Of a stretch of 42,615 nucleotides of DNA, positions 8,559-19,224 are shown piece after piece; positions within the stretch are counted from its first letter, which is position 1; every line of letters begins with the position of its first letter. The notes below the pieces were generated by a model. The model searched no databases, was not told where the DNA came from, and saw only the letters and a program-made list of their open reading frames with translations. Source of the stretch: an uncultured Bacteroidota bacterium (GTDB lineage Bacteria > Bacteroidota > Bacteroidia > NS11-12g > UBA955). The position numbers and the translations under genes are program-made. The DNA lies in contig CALMKH010000159.1 in NCBI GenBank assembly GCA_937867025.1, forward strand, positions 1-42,615, read 5' to 3'.

Positions 8559-10637
8559 TCAGTTTGCAAATATTACCTTTTTATTGATAACTTGTTCATT
8601 TGATTTTATTTTTAGTACGTAAATGCCGCTTGTCAAAGTGCCCTGGTGATTCCATTTGACGGATATTTCACCGGTCTGGTTGGTATTTTCCATCAGGGTG
8701 GCTACATGCTTGCCTTCAATATTTTCGAGCCACACCGATGTTTCTCCACCGGTATTTTCATAATTCACGTTCAATTCACCTGTGGAAGGGTTAGGGAAAA
8801 CATTCAGGGATATGGTCTTTTCCACTTCGGTAATATCCGTTGTGTATTGGCTGATATTGATGTCATCGATATATACAGGGTTACCCTGTGCGCTTACGAC
8901 CTCTATCATGAACGAGATATTGCTGTCATTCTCAAACGCCGGCCCCAGGTTGAAGGAAATTAGCTTCCAGTGGGAAGGGCTGGTCGGGATGAACGTTGGA
9001 GCGTACAGGTTGCTGTTATAGGCAATGAAACCTGCGTTCCTGTAAAGGAACTGTGTCCACTTGTTGTCGCAGCCCCTGGAATAGTACATTCTCAGTTCTT
9101 CAGCGGAGTTGGTGTTTTTCCTGAGATATGCCACCATCATGGAAATCTTCGGGGTTTTGCCTTTCAATGGCCGGAGGTCAACAGGAACAGTAACAAGCTG
9201 GAACCTTTGTCCGAGCGGTACTGATGAACTGATAGGCGCTACCAGCGAATTGGAGCCTTTCCAGGCCGCAGTGGTCTCGGTTTTGAACTTCACTGTGCTC
9301 TGGTCGAGAATGGTCCAGCCGGTGCCTACATTCCAGGTGGGACTTTCAAAGCCCTGCACAATGGCAGGTTTGTCAACTGCGACGGAAGGCTTCACTGTAA
9401 TATAGTTGTCTATTGTAAGGCTGTTACTGCCGAAGCTGTTGGTCACGGTAAGCGTTACCTTGTATTTGCCAGGGGTTTTATAAGTCACCACCGGCGTGTC
9501 CTTATTGGTCATGGTGATGCTGCCGCCTGTAAAGTTCCATTGTTTAGAGCTAACCTGCGCTTTGCATGAAATATCATAGAAATACACCGGTTCGCCGGCG
9601 CATACGGTTGTAGTGCTGCTGTAGAAATATGCTTTCGGCGCCACGTTGGCATCGTTTACGCCTGTTGCCACCAGGTTATTCGTCGAGGAAAGACTTGAGC
9701 GGATGGATATGGTTTCCATTGTATGGTGCATAATGGACTTCTGATCCTGGCTGAACATGGCCTGGCAGCTGCCTTTGGAATAATCCATATAGTTTTCCCA
9801 CTGATCGATTTTGTCAGGGAATTCCGTATGGCATGAATTGCCGTTTACAGGGCAGTTGGCATTGGTGAATGTACCTGCCACGGGAGGAGTATCTTCGCAA
9901 AAGTCGCCTTCATTGGCAGTTACACCGTCGCATGAATCGGTAAAGGTGTGAAACAGACCCAGGTAATGGCCGATCTCGTGTGTGAGGGTCCGGCCTGCTC
10001 CGTTTACATTTCCTGTGCCGATCACGCCTACGTAGTCAGCCCGCATGACAATACCGTCTTTGCTGGGATCGTTCCAGAAAGGGAAGGTGGCGTATCCGAG
10101 GGTGACACCACCGTTGGTTCCGATTTCCTGTATGCTGCTTACGGTCCAGATATTCAGGTATTTGGTATTGGGCCATCTGGCACCTGAAATAGCTTTTACA
10201 TTATCCCTGGCATTGCTGTGAAGCGGGCTGTAAACCCTGTTGATGCCGTCGGTGCAGTTGCCCTGGGGATCGATCTTTGCAAGCCTGAACTCAAACTGGC
10301 AATCGGCCGCCACATTGGTAAACACGGAACGGATGGCTGATTTATTTGCGTTGGTAAGGCTGAAGTCTTCGTTGAGGATCTTGATTTGGTTTTCGATCTG
10401 GGATTTGGAAATATTCTCAGGACCATTCGTGTGGATCACATGGAAAACAACAGGAATAATATAAACCGTGGCCCTTTTGGCATTGCTTGCCCTGGGAACT
10501 TCTTCAAAAAAAACCTTTTCTACTTCTGCTATTTGTGGGTTGTTCTTTTTGGCTTCTTTGTAATAATGGTCTGTAAGACACTGGGCGGAAACATTAAGCT
10601 GAAAACATAATGCGATGATAATTAATAACTTGTTCAT
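8559..10637 (-). CDS. Secreted M43-family zinc metalloprotease with PKD domain and T9SS C-terminal sorting domain
   Basis: Signal peptide; HEIGHYLGLFHTF zinc motif; PKD-like segment (AVYFYDISCKA...GKYKVTLTVTNSFG); C-terminal LNVFPNPSTGELNV...GIYVLKIKSNEQVINKKVIFAN. Confidence 0.9.
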   Translation of the reverse strand: MNKLLIIIALCFQLNVSAQCLTDHYYKEAKKNNPQIAEVEKVFFEEVPRASNAKRATVYIIPVVFHVIHTNGPENISKSQIENQIKILNEDFSLTNANKSAIRSVFTNVAADCQFEFRLAKIDPQGNCTDGINRVYSPLHSNARDNVKAISGARWPNTKYLNIWTVSSIQEIGTNGGVTLGYATFPFWNDPSKDGIVMRADYVGVIGTGNVNGAGRTLTHEIGHYLGLFHTFTDSCDGVTANEGDFCEDTPPVAGTFTNANCPVNGNSCHTEFPDKIDQWENYMDYSKGSCQAMFSQDQKSIMHHTMETISIRSSLSSTNNLVATGVNDANVAPKAYFYSSTTTVCAGEPVYFYDISCKAQVSSKQWNFTGGSITMTNKDTPVVTYKTPGKYKVTLTVTNSFGSNSLTIDNYITVKPSVAVDKPAIVQGFESPTWNVGTGWTILDQSTVKFKTETTAAWKGSNSLVAPISSSVPLGQRFQLVTVPVDLRPLKGKTPKISMMVAYLRKNTNSAEELRMYYSRGCDNKWTQFLYRNAGFIAYNSNLYAPTFIPTSPSHWKLISFNLGPAFENDSNISFMIEVVSAQGNPVYIDDINISQYTTDITEVEKTISLNVFPNPSTGELNVNYENTGGETSVWLENIEGKHVATLMENTNQTGEISVKWNHQGTLTSGIYVLKIKSNEQVINKKVIFAN

Positions 10638-10699
10638 TTATGAGTTAATACTGTGTATTTGTTTTTTTCTATTAGACTGCAAATTAAGTAAAATTTCTG

Positions 10700-11770
10700 T
10701 CATTTTCCTGTCATTTTCCGGACATATTTTAAATTCTGCAGGGCATGATCGGCTATGACAAGTGCTGTCATCGCCTCTGTAATAGGGACTGCTCTTGGTA
10801 AAACGCAAGAATCGTGCCTACCTGAAATTTTCAGGGTCTGGATCTGATTTTCCGAGTTAAAAGCCTTTTGCTCAATGGAAATGCTTGAAACAGGCTTGAA
10901 TGCCGTATTGAACTCTATGTTTTTTCCGTTGCTGATTCCGCCGGTTATGCCTCCGTCATTATTGGTGTTCTCTCCGGCCTGGTCGTTATTTTCACTGCCT
11001 TTCAGCCTGCTGCTTTCAAAACCTCGCCCGAATTCCACACCTTTGACGGCATTGATGCTGAACATGGCTTTGGCAAGGTCCGCGTTCAGCTTGTCAAACA
11101 AGGGTTCCCCGAATCCGGCAGGACAATTGTTGACCCTTGTGCTGATGATGCCACCCAGACTGTCTCCGGCTGCTGTGGCGGCCTTCACCGCCTCTATCAT
11201 CTGTAACGCTGTCTGCAGGTCAGGACACCTGACCTCATTCTGTCCGGCGAGGCTCCAGTCCTGCCCGAATGGATTATCCAGGCTGATCCGGTGGATGCTG
11301 CTGACAATGGATTGCACGGTAATGTTGAAATGCTCCTTCAGGAATAGGCGGGCAATAGCTCCTGCCGCGACCCAGGCTGCCGTCACCCTGGCGCTGCTCC
11401 TGCCTCCGCCCCTGTAATCCCTTATGCCGTATTTCTGCTCGTACACATAATCTGCATGCCCGGGCCGGTAAATATGCTTTAATTTTTCATAATCTGCAGG
11501 GCGCTGGCCGGTATTCGGAATAAGAATTGCCACAGGGGCGCCCGTGGTTTTGCCTTCAAAAATCCCTGAAATTATCTGAAAACGGTCATCCTCTTTTCTC
11601 TGAGTGCTTCCGGCACCATGTCCGGGTTTTCTCCTGTCGAGTTCATTTTGTATGAAAGCTTCATCGATGTGAATGCCCGGAGGAAGCCCGTCGAGTACGG
11701 CACCGGTGTACGGTCCGTGTGATTCTCCGAAAGAAGTCAGCGTTAAGCTATGTCCGAAACGGTTGGCCAT
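10700..11770 (-). CDS. aroC: Chorismate synthase
   Basis: MANRFGHSLTLTSFGESHGPYTGAVLDGLPPG, RRKPGHGAGSTQRKEDDRFQIISG, YRGGGRSSARVTAAWVAAGAIA. Confidence 0.97.
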   Translation of the reverse strand: MANRFGHSLTLTSFGESHGPYTGAVLDGLPPGIHIDEAFIQNELDRRKPGHGAGSTQRKEDDRFQIISGIFEGKTTGAPVAILIPNTGQRPADYEKLKHIYRPGHADYVYEQKYGIRDYRGGGRSSARVTAAWVAAGAIARLFLKEHFNITVQSIVSSIHRISLDNPFGQDWSLAGQNEVRCPDLQTALQMIEAVKAATAAGDSLGGIISTRVNNCPAGFGEPLFDKLNADLAKAMFSINAVKGVEFGRGFESSRLKGSENNDQAGENTNNDGGITGGISNGKNIEFNTAFKPVSSISIEQKAFNSENQIQTLKISGRHDSCVLPRAVPITEAMTALVIADHALQNLKYVRKMTGK

Positions 11771-11799
11771 ATTACCAAGACATGGCTGATAAAATGCTG

Positions 11800-13350
11800 T
11801 TATTTGGCAAAATTAACGGCCCTCTTTTCACGGATGACTGTAATTTTGATCTGACCGGGATAGATCATTTCCTTCATGATCTTCTGCGAGATTTCAAAGC
11901 TGAGGTTATCTGCTTCGGCATCCGTAGCCCTTTCGCTGTCAACCATTACGCGCAGTTCGCGTCCCGCCTGAATGGCAAATGCCTTATCCACACCCTTGAA
12001 ACTCATGGCCAAAGCCTCGAGGTCTTTCAGGCGCTTGATGTAGTTTTCAGTATCCTCGCGCCTTGCGCCCGGTCTTGAACCGCTGATGGCGTCGCAAGCC
12101 TGTACAATAGGCGACAGCATGCTGGTCATTTCAATCTCGTCGTGGTGCGCACCGATCGCATTGCATACTTCCGGGTGCTCACCGTATTTTTCAGCCCACT
12201 TCATTCCTAACAGGGCGTGCGGGGTTTCTGCATCATCTTCAGGCACTTTGCCAATGTCATGCAGCAATCCGGCGCGTTTGGCAAGCTTGGTGTTCAATCC
12301 TAGCTCGGTAGCCATGGTAGCACACAGGTTTGCCACTTCGCGGCTGTGTTTGAGAAGGTTCTGTCCATAGGACGATCTGTAGCGCATTCTTCCGACTATT
12401 CTTATGAGCTCGGGGTGCAGTCCAGTTATGCCGAGATCGATAACGGTTCTCTGGCCGATTTCAATGATCTCCTGTTCGATGTCCTTGCGGGTTTTTTCCA
12501 CTATCTCCTCAATCCTTGCAGGGTGTATCCTGCCGTCGGCCACAAGCCTGTGAAGGGATAACCTGGCGATCTCGCGCCTTACCGGGTCAAAACCTGACAA
12601 TACAATGGCTTCAGGCGTGTCATCCACAATGATTTCAATCCCTGTGGCAGCTTCCAGTGCGCGTATGTTTCTTCCTTCACGGCCAATGATACGGCCTTTG
12701 ATATCGTCATTTTCCAGGTTGAAAACGGTTACGGTGTTTTCTATGGCTGTTTCCGCTGCCGTCCTCTGGATGGTTTGAAGCACCAGTCGTTTGGCTTCTT
12801 TGGTGGCAGTAAGTTTAGCTTCCTCGATAATGATCTTGGACTGGGCGATGGCATCCGTATGCGCTTCGGCCTTAACGGCTTCTATCATCTGGTTCCTGGC
12901 TTCTTCCACGGAAAGGTTGGCTACCTTTTCAAGCATTTTGATCTGCTGCTGCCTGGATTGCTCGATTTCCTGCTCTTTGCGGGCAAGGGCGCTTTGCTGC
13001 CCTGAAATCTGCTGCTTGAACTTCTCGATCTCCTCTTCCTTATGCTTGTAGGTCTTGATCTTGTCGTCGAGCGATTGTTCTTTCTGTTTAATGCGGTTTT
13101 CAGCAGCCTGCACTTCCTGGTTCCTGCGTTGAACTTCTTTTTCGTGTTCTGCTTTCAGTGCCAGGAATTTCTCTTTTGATTCGAGCATCTTGCTCTGCTT
13201 GATGGCCTCAGCCTTTGATTTTGCTTCTTCGAGCAACAAATTGGCCGCAGCCTGCTGTTGTTTTTTTACAAGTGGCATCCCGGCGAAAAAACCGATGGCA
13301 ACCCCTATGAGTATGCCAACAATGCCAATAACAATGTTCAATATTTCCAT
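11800..13350 (-). CDS. rny: Ribonuclease Y
   Basis: N-terminal TM and coiled coil, KH domain ([36 protein letters not shown]), HD domain ([14 protein letters not shown]). Confidence 0.97.
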   Translation of the reverse strand: MEILNIVIGIVGILIGVAIGFFAGMPLVKKQQQAAANLLLEEAKSKAEAIKQSKMLESKEKFLALKAEHEKEVQRRNQEVQAAENRIKQKEQSLDDKIKTYKHKEEEIEKFKQQISGQQSALARKEQEIEQSRQQQIKMLEKVANLSVEEARNQMIEAVKAEAHTDAIAQSKIIIEEAKLTATKEAKRLVLQTIQRTAAETAIENTVTVFNLENDDIKGRIIGREGRNIRALEAATGIEIIVDDTPEAIVLSGFDPVRREIARLSLHRLVADGRIHPARIEEIVEKTRKDIEQEIIEIGQRTVIDLGITGLHPELIRIVGRMRYRSSYGQNLLKHSREVANLCATMATELGLNTKLAKRAGLLHDIGKVPEDDAETPHALLGMKWAEKYGEHPEVCNAIGAHHDEIEMTSMLSPIVQACDAISGSRPGARREDTENYIKRLKDLEALAMSFKGVDKAFAIQAGRELRVMVDSERATDAEADNLSFEISQKIMKEMIYPGQIKITVIREKRAVNFAK

Positions 13351-13411
13351 TCTGATATATTATTAATAAATGAATCAGAATAAAGTAATAAAGAGGATAA
13401 AGAAATAAAGA

Positions 13412-13714
13412 TCACGACCTGAGTATCTGCTCGATCTCTGTCAGTTGATCTTCCAATGGGGAAAAGTCAAGCGTTTGTTGCTTGTATTGTATGTTTTCAG
13501 TTGATTTATTGAGTGCATCCACAGCAAATTCCAGAGCGGCCATGGCCAGACCATCCACTTTGTCCTTTACCGAAAAATTGCTGTTAAAAAATCCCATTTT
13601 TTCATTCAATAACTTCGCTGCTTTCCTGACATATTCTTCTTCCGTCGCCTGTATTTTCAGAGGATACACCCTGTCACCAACATTGATCTTAATGGATATA
13701 TCGTTACCGGCCAT
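13412..13714 (-). CDS. zapA: Cell division protein ZapA family
   Basis: 100-aa ORF: ISIKINVGDRVYPLKIQATEEEYVRKAAKLLNEKM; adjacent to rny as commonly seen in Bacteroidota. Confidence 0.85.
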   Translation of the reverse strand: MAGNDISIKINVGDRVYPLKIQATEEEYVRKAAKLLNEKMGFFNSNFSVKDKVDGLAMAALEFAVDALNKSTENIQYKQQTLDFSPLEDQLTEIEQILRS

Positions 13715-13865
13715 TGGTTTTTATCTTTATCTGCTTGGTTACCTTAGCTAATTCAATTGCAATTTTAAGGATTTTTTACCGAATTGCGTTATTTTTTTTC
13801 TTTTTGTCCTTATTGAGACCTATTTGACAGGAAATTGCCCATTTTTCTGGAAAAGACAGAGCAGA

Positions 13866-14480
13866 TCAGCGCACAGCCTCGGAACCTTCCCTTATTACAA
13901 CGGGTTCTTCACCGGTACAGTCAACAATAGCCGAGCCCGCCGTGCCTCCGTTTCCGCAATCTATCATCAGGTCGACCGAATGCCTGTAATGCTGCCCGAT
14001 CTCTTCAGGATCGCTCAATACGACTGAATGGTCGCCGGGGTGATGCACAGAAGCGCATACCAGGGGTTCATCCAGCTGTTCCACGATATGCAGGGGCACC
14101 TTATGGCCTGGCACCCTGATGCCTATGGTTTTCCTGTTGCTGAGAAAAAGCCGCGGCACCTTGTTATTGGCTTTAAGGATAAAGGTGACCGGCCCTGGAA
14201 GGTTCCTGTTCATCAGCTTGTAAGTGCTTTTGCTGAACTGCAGGGTGTAATCGCTGATGTGCTTAAGATCGCCGCAGATCATGGAGAGATTGGCCTTTTC
14301 CGGACGTTTGCCGATCAGTTTGCATATCCTCTCAATGCCGTTCCTGTTGGATAGCCTGCACATAAAGGCATAAAGGGTGTCGGTGGGGCAAATGATAATT
14401 GCGTCCTTCTGCAGGTTGTCAACCACCGTTTTCAGTTTGCGGTCGTCAGGATTTTCAGGTAAGAGCTCGACAATGTCCAT
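13866..14480 (-). CDS. L-threonylcarbamoyladenylate synthase-like (Sua5/YciO/YrdC family)
   Basis: IICPTDTLYAFMCRLSNRNGIERICKLIGKRPEKANLSMIC, LPGPVTFILKANNKVP, TIGIRVPGHKVPLHIVEQL. Confidence 0.88.
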   Translation of the reverse strand: MDIVELLPENPDDRKLKTVVDNLQKDAIIICPTDTLYAFMCRLSNRNGIERICKLIGKRPEKANLSMICGDLKHISDYTLQFSKSTYKLMNRNLPGPVTFILKANNKVPRLFLSNRKTIGIRVPGHKVPLHIVEQLDEPLVCASVHHPGDHSVVLSDPEEIGQHYRHSVDLMIDCGNGGTAGSAIVDCTGEEPVVIREGSEAVR

Positions 14481-14489
14481 TCCGGTATG

Positions 14490-15542
14490 TTAAGGGGTCA
14501 GCGAATCGCCGAACCTGGCCGAGAAGCCTACCCCGAAAAAGTTCTTTATCTGCCAGTTCCTCTGCATGCCTTCCTCGTCGAGCTTTGTGTCAATATCATA
14601 ATCCCATATCATCTGGTGGATCAGGACAACCGTTATGTATTTATTCACTTTCATATTGATAGTGTTTTGCCAGTTCACGTCAATGCGGTTTACTGCGGTG
14701 GCTTTATAGTTCTGGAATAATTCAAGCCGCGATTGCAGGTTGATGTTTTTGGCGATGTCATTGATCATGGAAATGTTGACATACCATCCCACTTCGGTCC
14801 TGAACCTTTGGCCCCGCCTGGTCATGCGCGGAGGCTTGCCCCCTATAGTATCAGAAAAGTCATTGTATTCTGCGGCCTGGACGCCGAAAATGCCCATGTC
14901 AGCCAGCCTCTGCTCCCGGACAATGGTATATTTTGCCGTTAAAGGCGACACATAGACGGATATCCATTTCAATGGTTTATAATCCAGCCCGACGGACAGG
15001 TAACCAAATGCCGGAGCCAGGAAATTCGACACATGGTTATCCTGCTTCAGGAGGTCTTTCGGTCCCCATCCGGGAAAAAGTTGTGTGTTAAAGGTAAAAA
15101 GCGTGGAATAGTTAAGTATATCGTTGATTTTTCTGCCGTATTTCGAAAGGAGTACGAACTTGTCCTCGTTTTTAACAAATGGGTTTGTGATCAACCTGGC
15201 GGGATCCGCCGGATCGGGTATCCTGTTCCTGCCATTCCTGGTCGTGCCGTATGCCATGTCCAGGTAATTTTCCCAAATGGATTTGCCGGTTTCGCTCTTG
15301 TAGATGGCAAAGAGGCTCGATGTGGCTATCAGCGTGGTGTTGTTGCTTCCACCCTGGGCCCAGTTTGAAAACGTGGAGTTGGAGATATTGGTGGAGAAGA
15401 AACCTCCACGTATCCAGCCGGTATCGCTTAAATTTTTGGTCTTTGGTTGAGCTGCGGCCTGCTTTTTCAGGTCTTCGTCACCCTGTCCGCAAAGCATGCC
15501 TGCTAAGCCCGTCAAGACGTAAAGTACCAATGCTTTTTTCAT
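14490..15542 (-). CDS. DUF3078 domain-containing protein
   Basis: GWIRGGFFSTNISNSTFSNWAQGGSNNTTLIATSSLFAIYKSETGKSIWENYLDMAYG is the typical DUF3078 N-terminal region; signal peptide present. Confidence 0.83.
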   Translation of the reverse strand: MKKALVLYVLTGLAGMLCGQGDEDLKKQAAAQPKTKNLSDTGWIRGGFFSTNISNSTFSNWAQGGSNNTTLIATSSLFAIYKSETGKSIWENYLDMAYGTTRNGRNRIPDPADPARLITNPFVKNEDKFVLLSKYGRKINDILNYSTLFTFNTQLFPGWGPKDLLKQDNHVSNFLAPAFGYLSVGLDYKPLKWISVYVSPLTAKYTIVREQRLADMGIFGVQAAEYNDFSDTIGGKPPRMTRRGQRFRTEVGWYVNISMINDIAKNINLQSRLELFQNYKATAVNRIDVNWQNTINMKVNKYITVVLIHQMIWDYDIDTKLDEEGMQRNWQIKNFFGVGFSARFGDSLTP

Positions 15543-15622
15543 AGTGATTGTATTTAAAAAATTTTCAGGCGGAAAAAAAATTGCCGTATCCTGAGGAGCG
15601 GCAATTTAGAATAATTCCCGGA

Positions 15623-15916
15623 CTATTTTTTTATACGCTCCCTCGTCCTGTTCATGATCTTGATCATGAAAAACAACACCAGCGCGATAAGAAGGAAATT
15701 GATACTTGCAGCGATGAACTTACCATACGTGAATGGTCCGAACTTAAGTTCTTCGATGTTTTCCATGTCGCCGATCGTAGCAATAACGGGCATGATCATA
15801 TCATTGACAAGCGAATCGATAATTTTCTGGAAGGCTCCGCCAAGAATCACGGCGACGGCCAGGTCAACAACATTACCCTTGTTGATGAACTCCCTGAATT
15901 CTGATATAAATCCCAT
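15623..15916 (-). CDS. mscL: Large-conductance mechanosensitive channel MscL (short form, 97 aa)
   Basis: FREFINKGNVVDLAVAVILGGAFQKIIDSLVNDMIMP plus second TM (FIAASINFLLIALVLFFMIKIMNR). Confidence 0.92.
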   Translation of the reverse strand: MGFISEFREFINKGNVVDLAVAVILGGAFQKIIDSLVNDMIMPVIATIGDMENIEELKFGPFTYGKFIAASINFLLIALVLFFMIKIMNRTRERIKK

Positions 15917-15995
15917 AATTTGAATTGTTTAATGCCACAATTCTAGGGAATTATAAATGAAAATAAACGGTTTATGCTTCTAACTTATGCACATA

Positions 15996-17207
15996 TCAGG
16001 CCAGTACCTGTTTCACCAGTTCGGCCGCTTCCTTGAGAAGTATGGCTGACTTCACCTCAAGACCGCTTTCGTCTATGAGCTTTTTGGCCTCTTCGGCATT
16101 GGTGCCCTGCAGCCTTACAATGATCGGCACATGGATGTTTCCTATCTTGTTATAGGCATCCACCACGCCCTGGGCTACCCTGTCACACCTTACAATGCCG
16201 CCGAAAATATTGATCAGTATGGCTTTTACGTTAGGGTCGCTGAGAATGATCTTAAAGCCGGCTTCAACGGTTTCTGCATTTGCTGTTCCTCCCACATCAA
16301 GGAAATTGGCGGGTTCGCCGCCGCTCAGCTTGATGATATCCATGGTGGCCATGGCCAGTCCCGCGCCATTCACCATGCAACCCACGTTTCCATCCAGTTT
16401 CACATAGTTGAGGTTGTACTTCTTTGCTTCGACTTCGGTGGGATCTTCTTCGCTTTCATCCCTCAGGGCCTCATAATCCTTATGGCGGAACAATGCATTT
16501 TCGTCAAGGTCGACCTTGGCATCCACAGCAATGATCTTGTCGTCGGAAGTTTTGAGCACAGGGTTGATTTCAAACATGGAGCTGTCGGTTTCTTCGTAAG
16601 CTCTGTAAAGCGCGGTTACGAATTTTTCCATCTCCTTTTGCGCGGTGCCTTTAAGTCCCAGTGTAAAGGCTATTTTCCTGGCCTGAAAAGGCTGAAAGCC
16701 GATCTTCGGATCAATCCATTCCTTGTGCAGTTTTTCAGGGTTGTGTTCGGCAACCTCCTCGATATCCATTCCGCCTTCCGTTGTATAGATGATCACATTC
16801 TGACCCCTGGCCCTGTCCAGCAATACGCTCATGTAATATTCCTTGGGTTCGCTTGCACCGGGATAAAACACATCCTGTGCAACCAATATCTTATTCACTT
16901 TTTTGCCTTTGGCACCGGTTTGAATGGTTACCAGCGTGTTGCCAAGAAGGTTTTTTGAGATCGTACTGACATCGTCAAGGGTTTTTGCCAATGCCACGCC
17001 TCTCTGTTCAGTGCCTTCAATCTTGCCCTTACCCCGTCCGCCGGCATGGATCTGGGCTTTAATCACCACCCAATTGCTGCCTGTCTGGGCCTGTATGTCC
17101 TTTGCTGCCTGTACCGCTGCTTCCGGCGTATCTGCTACGATGCCTTCCTGAATGGCAACTCCGTATGATTTCAAGATCTGTTTGGCCTGGTATTCGTGAA
17201 TATTCAT
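15996..17207 (-). CDS. sucC: Succinate-CoA ligase (ADP-forming) subunit beta
   Basis: [83 protein letters not shown]. Confidence 0.97.
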   Translation of the reverse strand: MNIHEYQAKQILKSYGVAIQEGIVADTPEAAVQAAKDIQAQTGSNWVVIKAQIHAGGRGKGKIEGTEQRGVALAKTLDDVSTISKNLLGNTLVTIQTGAKGKKVNKILVAQDVFYPGASEPKEYYMSVLLDRARGQNVIIYTTEGGMDIEEVAEHNPEKLHKEWIDPKIGFQPFQARKIAFTLGLKGTAQKEMEKFVTALYRAYEETDSSMFEINPVLKTSDDKIIAVDAKVDLDENALFRHKDYEALRDESEEDPTEVEAKKYNLNYVKLDGNVGCMVNGAGLAMATMDIIKLSGGEPANFLDVGGTANAETVEAGFKIILSDPNVKAILINIFGGIVRCDRVAQGVVDAYNKIGNIHVPIIVRLQGTNAEEAKKLIDESGLEVKSAILLKEAAELVKQVLA

Positions 17208-17242
17208 TGCTTATTAAAAAAAGTTTTTTGTTAAAACGGGTG

Positions 17243-17250
17243 CGAAAATA
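17243..17250 (-). promoter_or_regulatory. Putative -7 box variant (TATTTTCG on minus strand) upstream of sucC
   Basis: TAnnTT[T/C]G-like octamer about 36 nt upstream of the sucC start. Confidence 0.3.
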
Positions 17251-17311
17251 CAAAAAATATTCTGGTTTTATTGTTTTGTTTTATTTAAAATATAATCCAT
17301 TTTCGCGGGGA

Positions 17312-17968
17312 ATGATCAGTGCTACCGGTATTACGAAGGTTTACGGGACTTTACAGGTTCTCAAAGGGATCAACCTCCAGATTTCAAAACGCGAGATCGT
17401 TTCAATTGTAGGGGATTCGGGAGCAGGTAAAACCACCCTTCTGCAGATTCTCGGAACACTCGATTCACCCAGCTCGGGCGAAGTCCTATACGACGGGATA
17501 CGCGTCAGCAGCTTAAAACAGAAACCGCTTGCCGATTTCAGGAACCGGAATATCGGTTTTATATTTCAGTTTCACCAGTTGCTGCCTGAATTTTCATGCA
17601 TCGAGAATGTATGCATGCCCGGTTTCATAGCCGGTCAAAGCAAAAGTGAGGCGGAAAAACGGGCGAAGGAACTGCTGGATTACCTGCACCTCGGTCACCG
17701 GTATCATCACAAGCCGAATGAGCTGTCGGGTGGTGAGCAGCAGCGATGTGCAGTGGCAAGGGCATTAATGAACAGTCCGCAGGTCGTGTTTGCAGATGAG
17801 CCCAGCGGTAACCTCGACAGCAAGAACGCCAATGAGCTTCACCAGTTATTCCTCGATCTGAGACGGGATTTCGGTTATACGTTCGTCATTGTCACGCACA
17901 ACGAAGATTTTGCCGATATGGCCGACAGGAAGCTGGTGATGAAAGATGGGATGATAGTTGATAATTGA
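17312..17968 (+). CDS. ABC transporter ATP-binding protein, LolD-like
   Basis: Walker [11 protein letters not shown]-loop [18 protein letters not shown], signature [15 protein letters not shown], Walker [16 protein letters not shown] at 17312 is the plausible start, not the tracked 17102. Confidence 0.9.
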   Translation: MISATGITKVYGTLQVLKGINLQISKREIVSIVGDSGAGKTTLLQILGTLDSPSSGEVLYDGIRVSSLKQKPLADFRNRNIGFIFQFHQLLPEFSCIENVCMPGFIAGQSKSEAEKRAKELLDYLHLGHRYHHKPNELSGGEQQRCAVARALMNSPQVVFADEPSGNLDSKNANELHQLFLDLRRDFGYTFVIVTHNEDFADMADRKLVMKDGMIVDN

Positions 17969-18004
17969 AAGTTAAGAGTTAAGAGTGGAAAGAAATCTTT
18001 ATTT

Positions 18005-19012
18005 TCAATCCTTGTCTTTCCCAATTCCATACAACTCCAGGTACGCCTTGTAATCTTTCTGATCCTGGGATAATTTTTCGCGTATCGTGAACCTTAAAAG
18101 GGTTTCGAGAAAATCCTTGTGTTGTAATATAACAGGATCAACTTTTTCGTATCTGATGAAACCGAACGGCGCCAGGATATATTCCTGCGGCCATACAAAA
18201 TATACCCAGGAATGGTAAGAGGAAGCAATAGCCGTTAACTTCAAGTTCATGTCTGCGGGACCACTTTTCATTACAAAATAGATTCCCTGCAATCCGAGAG
18301 TATCTGGCGTGGTTTTATATTCCGCGTAGACAGAATCCCTGCCGATAGTAGGATCGTCACGATCAGTTGAAATAAAGGTTACGGTTTCACCATAGCTTCT
18401 CTTTCTCATGTCTTCATGTGCGTAACGGATGTTCAGTGAGTCCGACCTGTAAACTTCTGCAGATGGATCAAGACATTGTTTGTAAAGGGTAATATTAAAC
18501 TTCGTCATGATACTTTTCGCAGTTATTGCCATATTGTTGAGCGATGTGCGGTTGTTCCTGATAAACCTGTCCAGGTATGAGCGATTGTCAGGGGTCAGCA
18601 GGTGGTAGAATGCTGTTTTATCGAAGCTGATATTCCTGGCCGAATCTATATGAACCACCACATAATTTCCCTCAATGGCAAAAGATGAATAATACATTAC
18701 TGCCGGAAGGTAATATACTGTGTCGTAACCGATAGTCGGATCGTCCGGGTCTGTGCTGATGAATGAAACAATCTTTTCTTCAAATATCTTTAAGGCTTGC
18801 TCTTTTGCCATGGCTTTTTTCATATCTGTTAAAGCCTGCAGTTTCCCATCGGACACGGATGCATGTACTTTCGAGCATATCTCGTTGTGCTGCTTTAAAG
18901 CCCAGGCCCCGAGATAATTTTCATCCACCAGTGTGGTAAATGTTGAGGCATCCTGTGCCTGAACTGAGGCGCAGCCCAGGAGCAGCAGGAGTATGGAAAG
19001 TTTTGTTATCAT
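18005..19012 (-). CDS. Hypothetical secreted protein with duplicated FISTDxDDPTIGxDxVY motif
   Basis: 335-aa reading from MITKLSILLLLLGCASVQAQ (signal peptide). The tracked upstream extension to 19420 overlaps the next gene and is not favoured. Confidence 0.7.
   Translation of the reverse strand: MITKLSILLLLLGCASVQAQDASTFTTLVDENYLGAWALKQHNEICSKVHASVSDGKLQALTDMKKAMAKEQALKIFEEKIVSFISTDPDDPTIGYDTVYYLPAVMYYSSFAIEGNYVVVHIDSARNISFDKTAFYHLLTPDNRSYLDRFIRNNRTSLNNMAITAKSIMTKFNITLYKQCLDPSAEVYRSDSLNIRYAHEDMRKRSYGETVTFISTDRDDPTIGRDSVYAEYKTTPDTLGLQGIYFVMKSGPADMNLKLTAIASSYHSWVYFVWPQEYILAPFGFIRYEKVDPVILQHKDFLETLLRFTIREKLSQDQKDYKAYLELYGIGKDKD
18326..18376 (-). repeat. Internal protein repeat copy 2 (FISTDRDDPTIGRDSVY)
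   Basis: Translated directly from the minus strand; 14/17 residues identical to the copy at 18713-18763. Confidence 0.85.
18713..18763 (-). repeat. Internal protein repeat copy 1 (FISTDPDDPTIGYDTVY)
   Basis: Translated directly from the minus strand; paired with copy at 18326-18376. Confidence 0.85.
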
Positions 19013-19224
19013 TTTTAATGTCTGTTGGTCAATATAGTTGACTAATCGCTGGATGGAGTCCTTCATAAATTCTTTACAAAGAAACGTCAGCTCATGTTTA
19101 TTGTCAATGTTTAAATTATAGCTACCCGTCAGATGCTTCATATTGCAAGGGTATACCTGCGGATATCTTTCACATTTAACAGCCTTAAAGTTTAAAGGAA
19201 TATGAGTTTTTGCATCCATTTTTA

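Noticed and set aside
13715-13865. Possible 6S-like RNA near zapA/rny
   Set aside because: The 150-bp gap shows no long closed stem with a central bubble that I could support by eye; proximity to zapA alone is insufficient.
16131-16958. 275-aa plus-strand ORF
   Set aside because: Fully antisense to sucC, which has complete family motifs.
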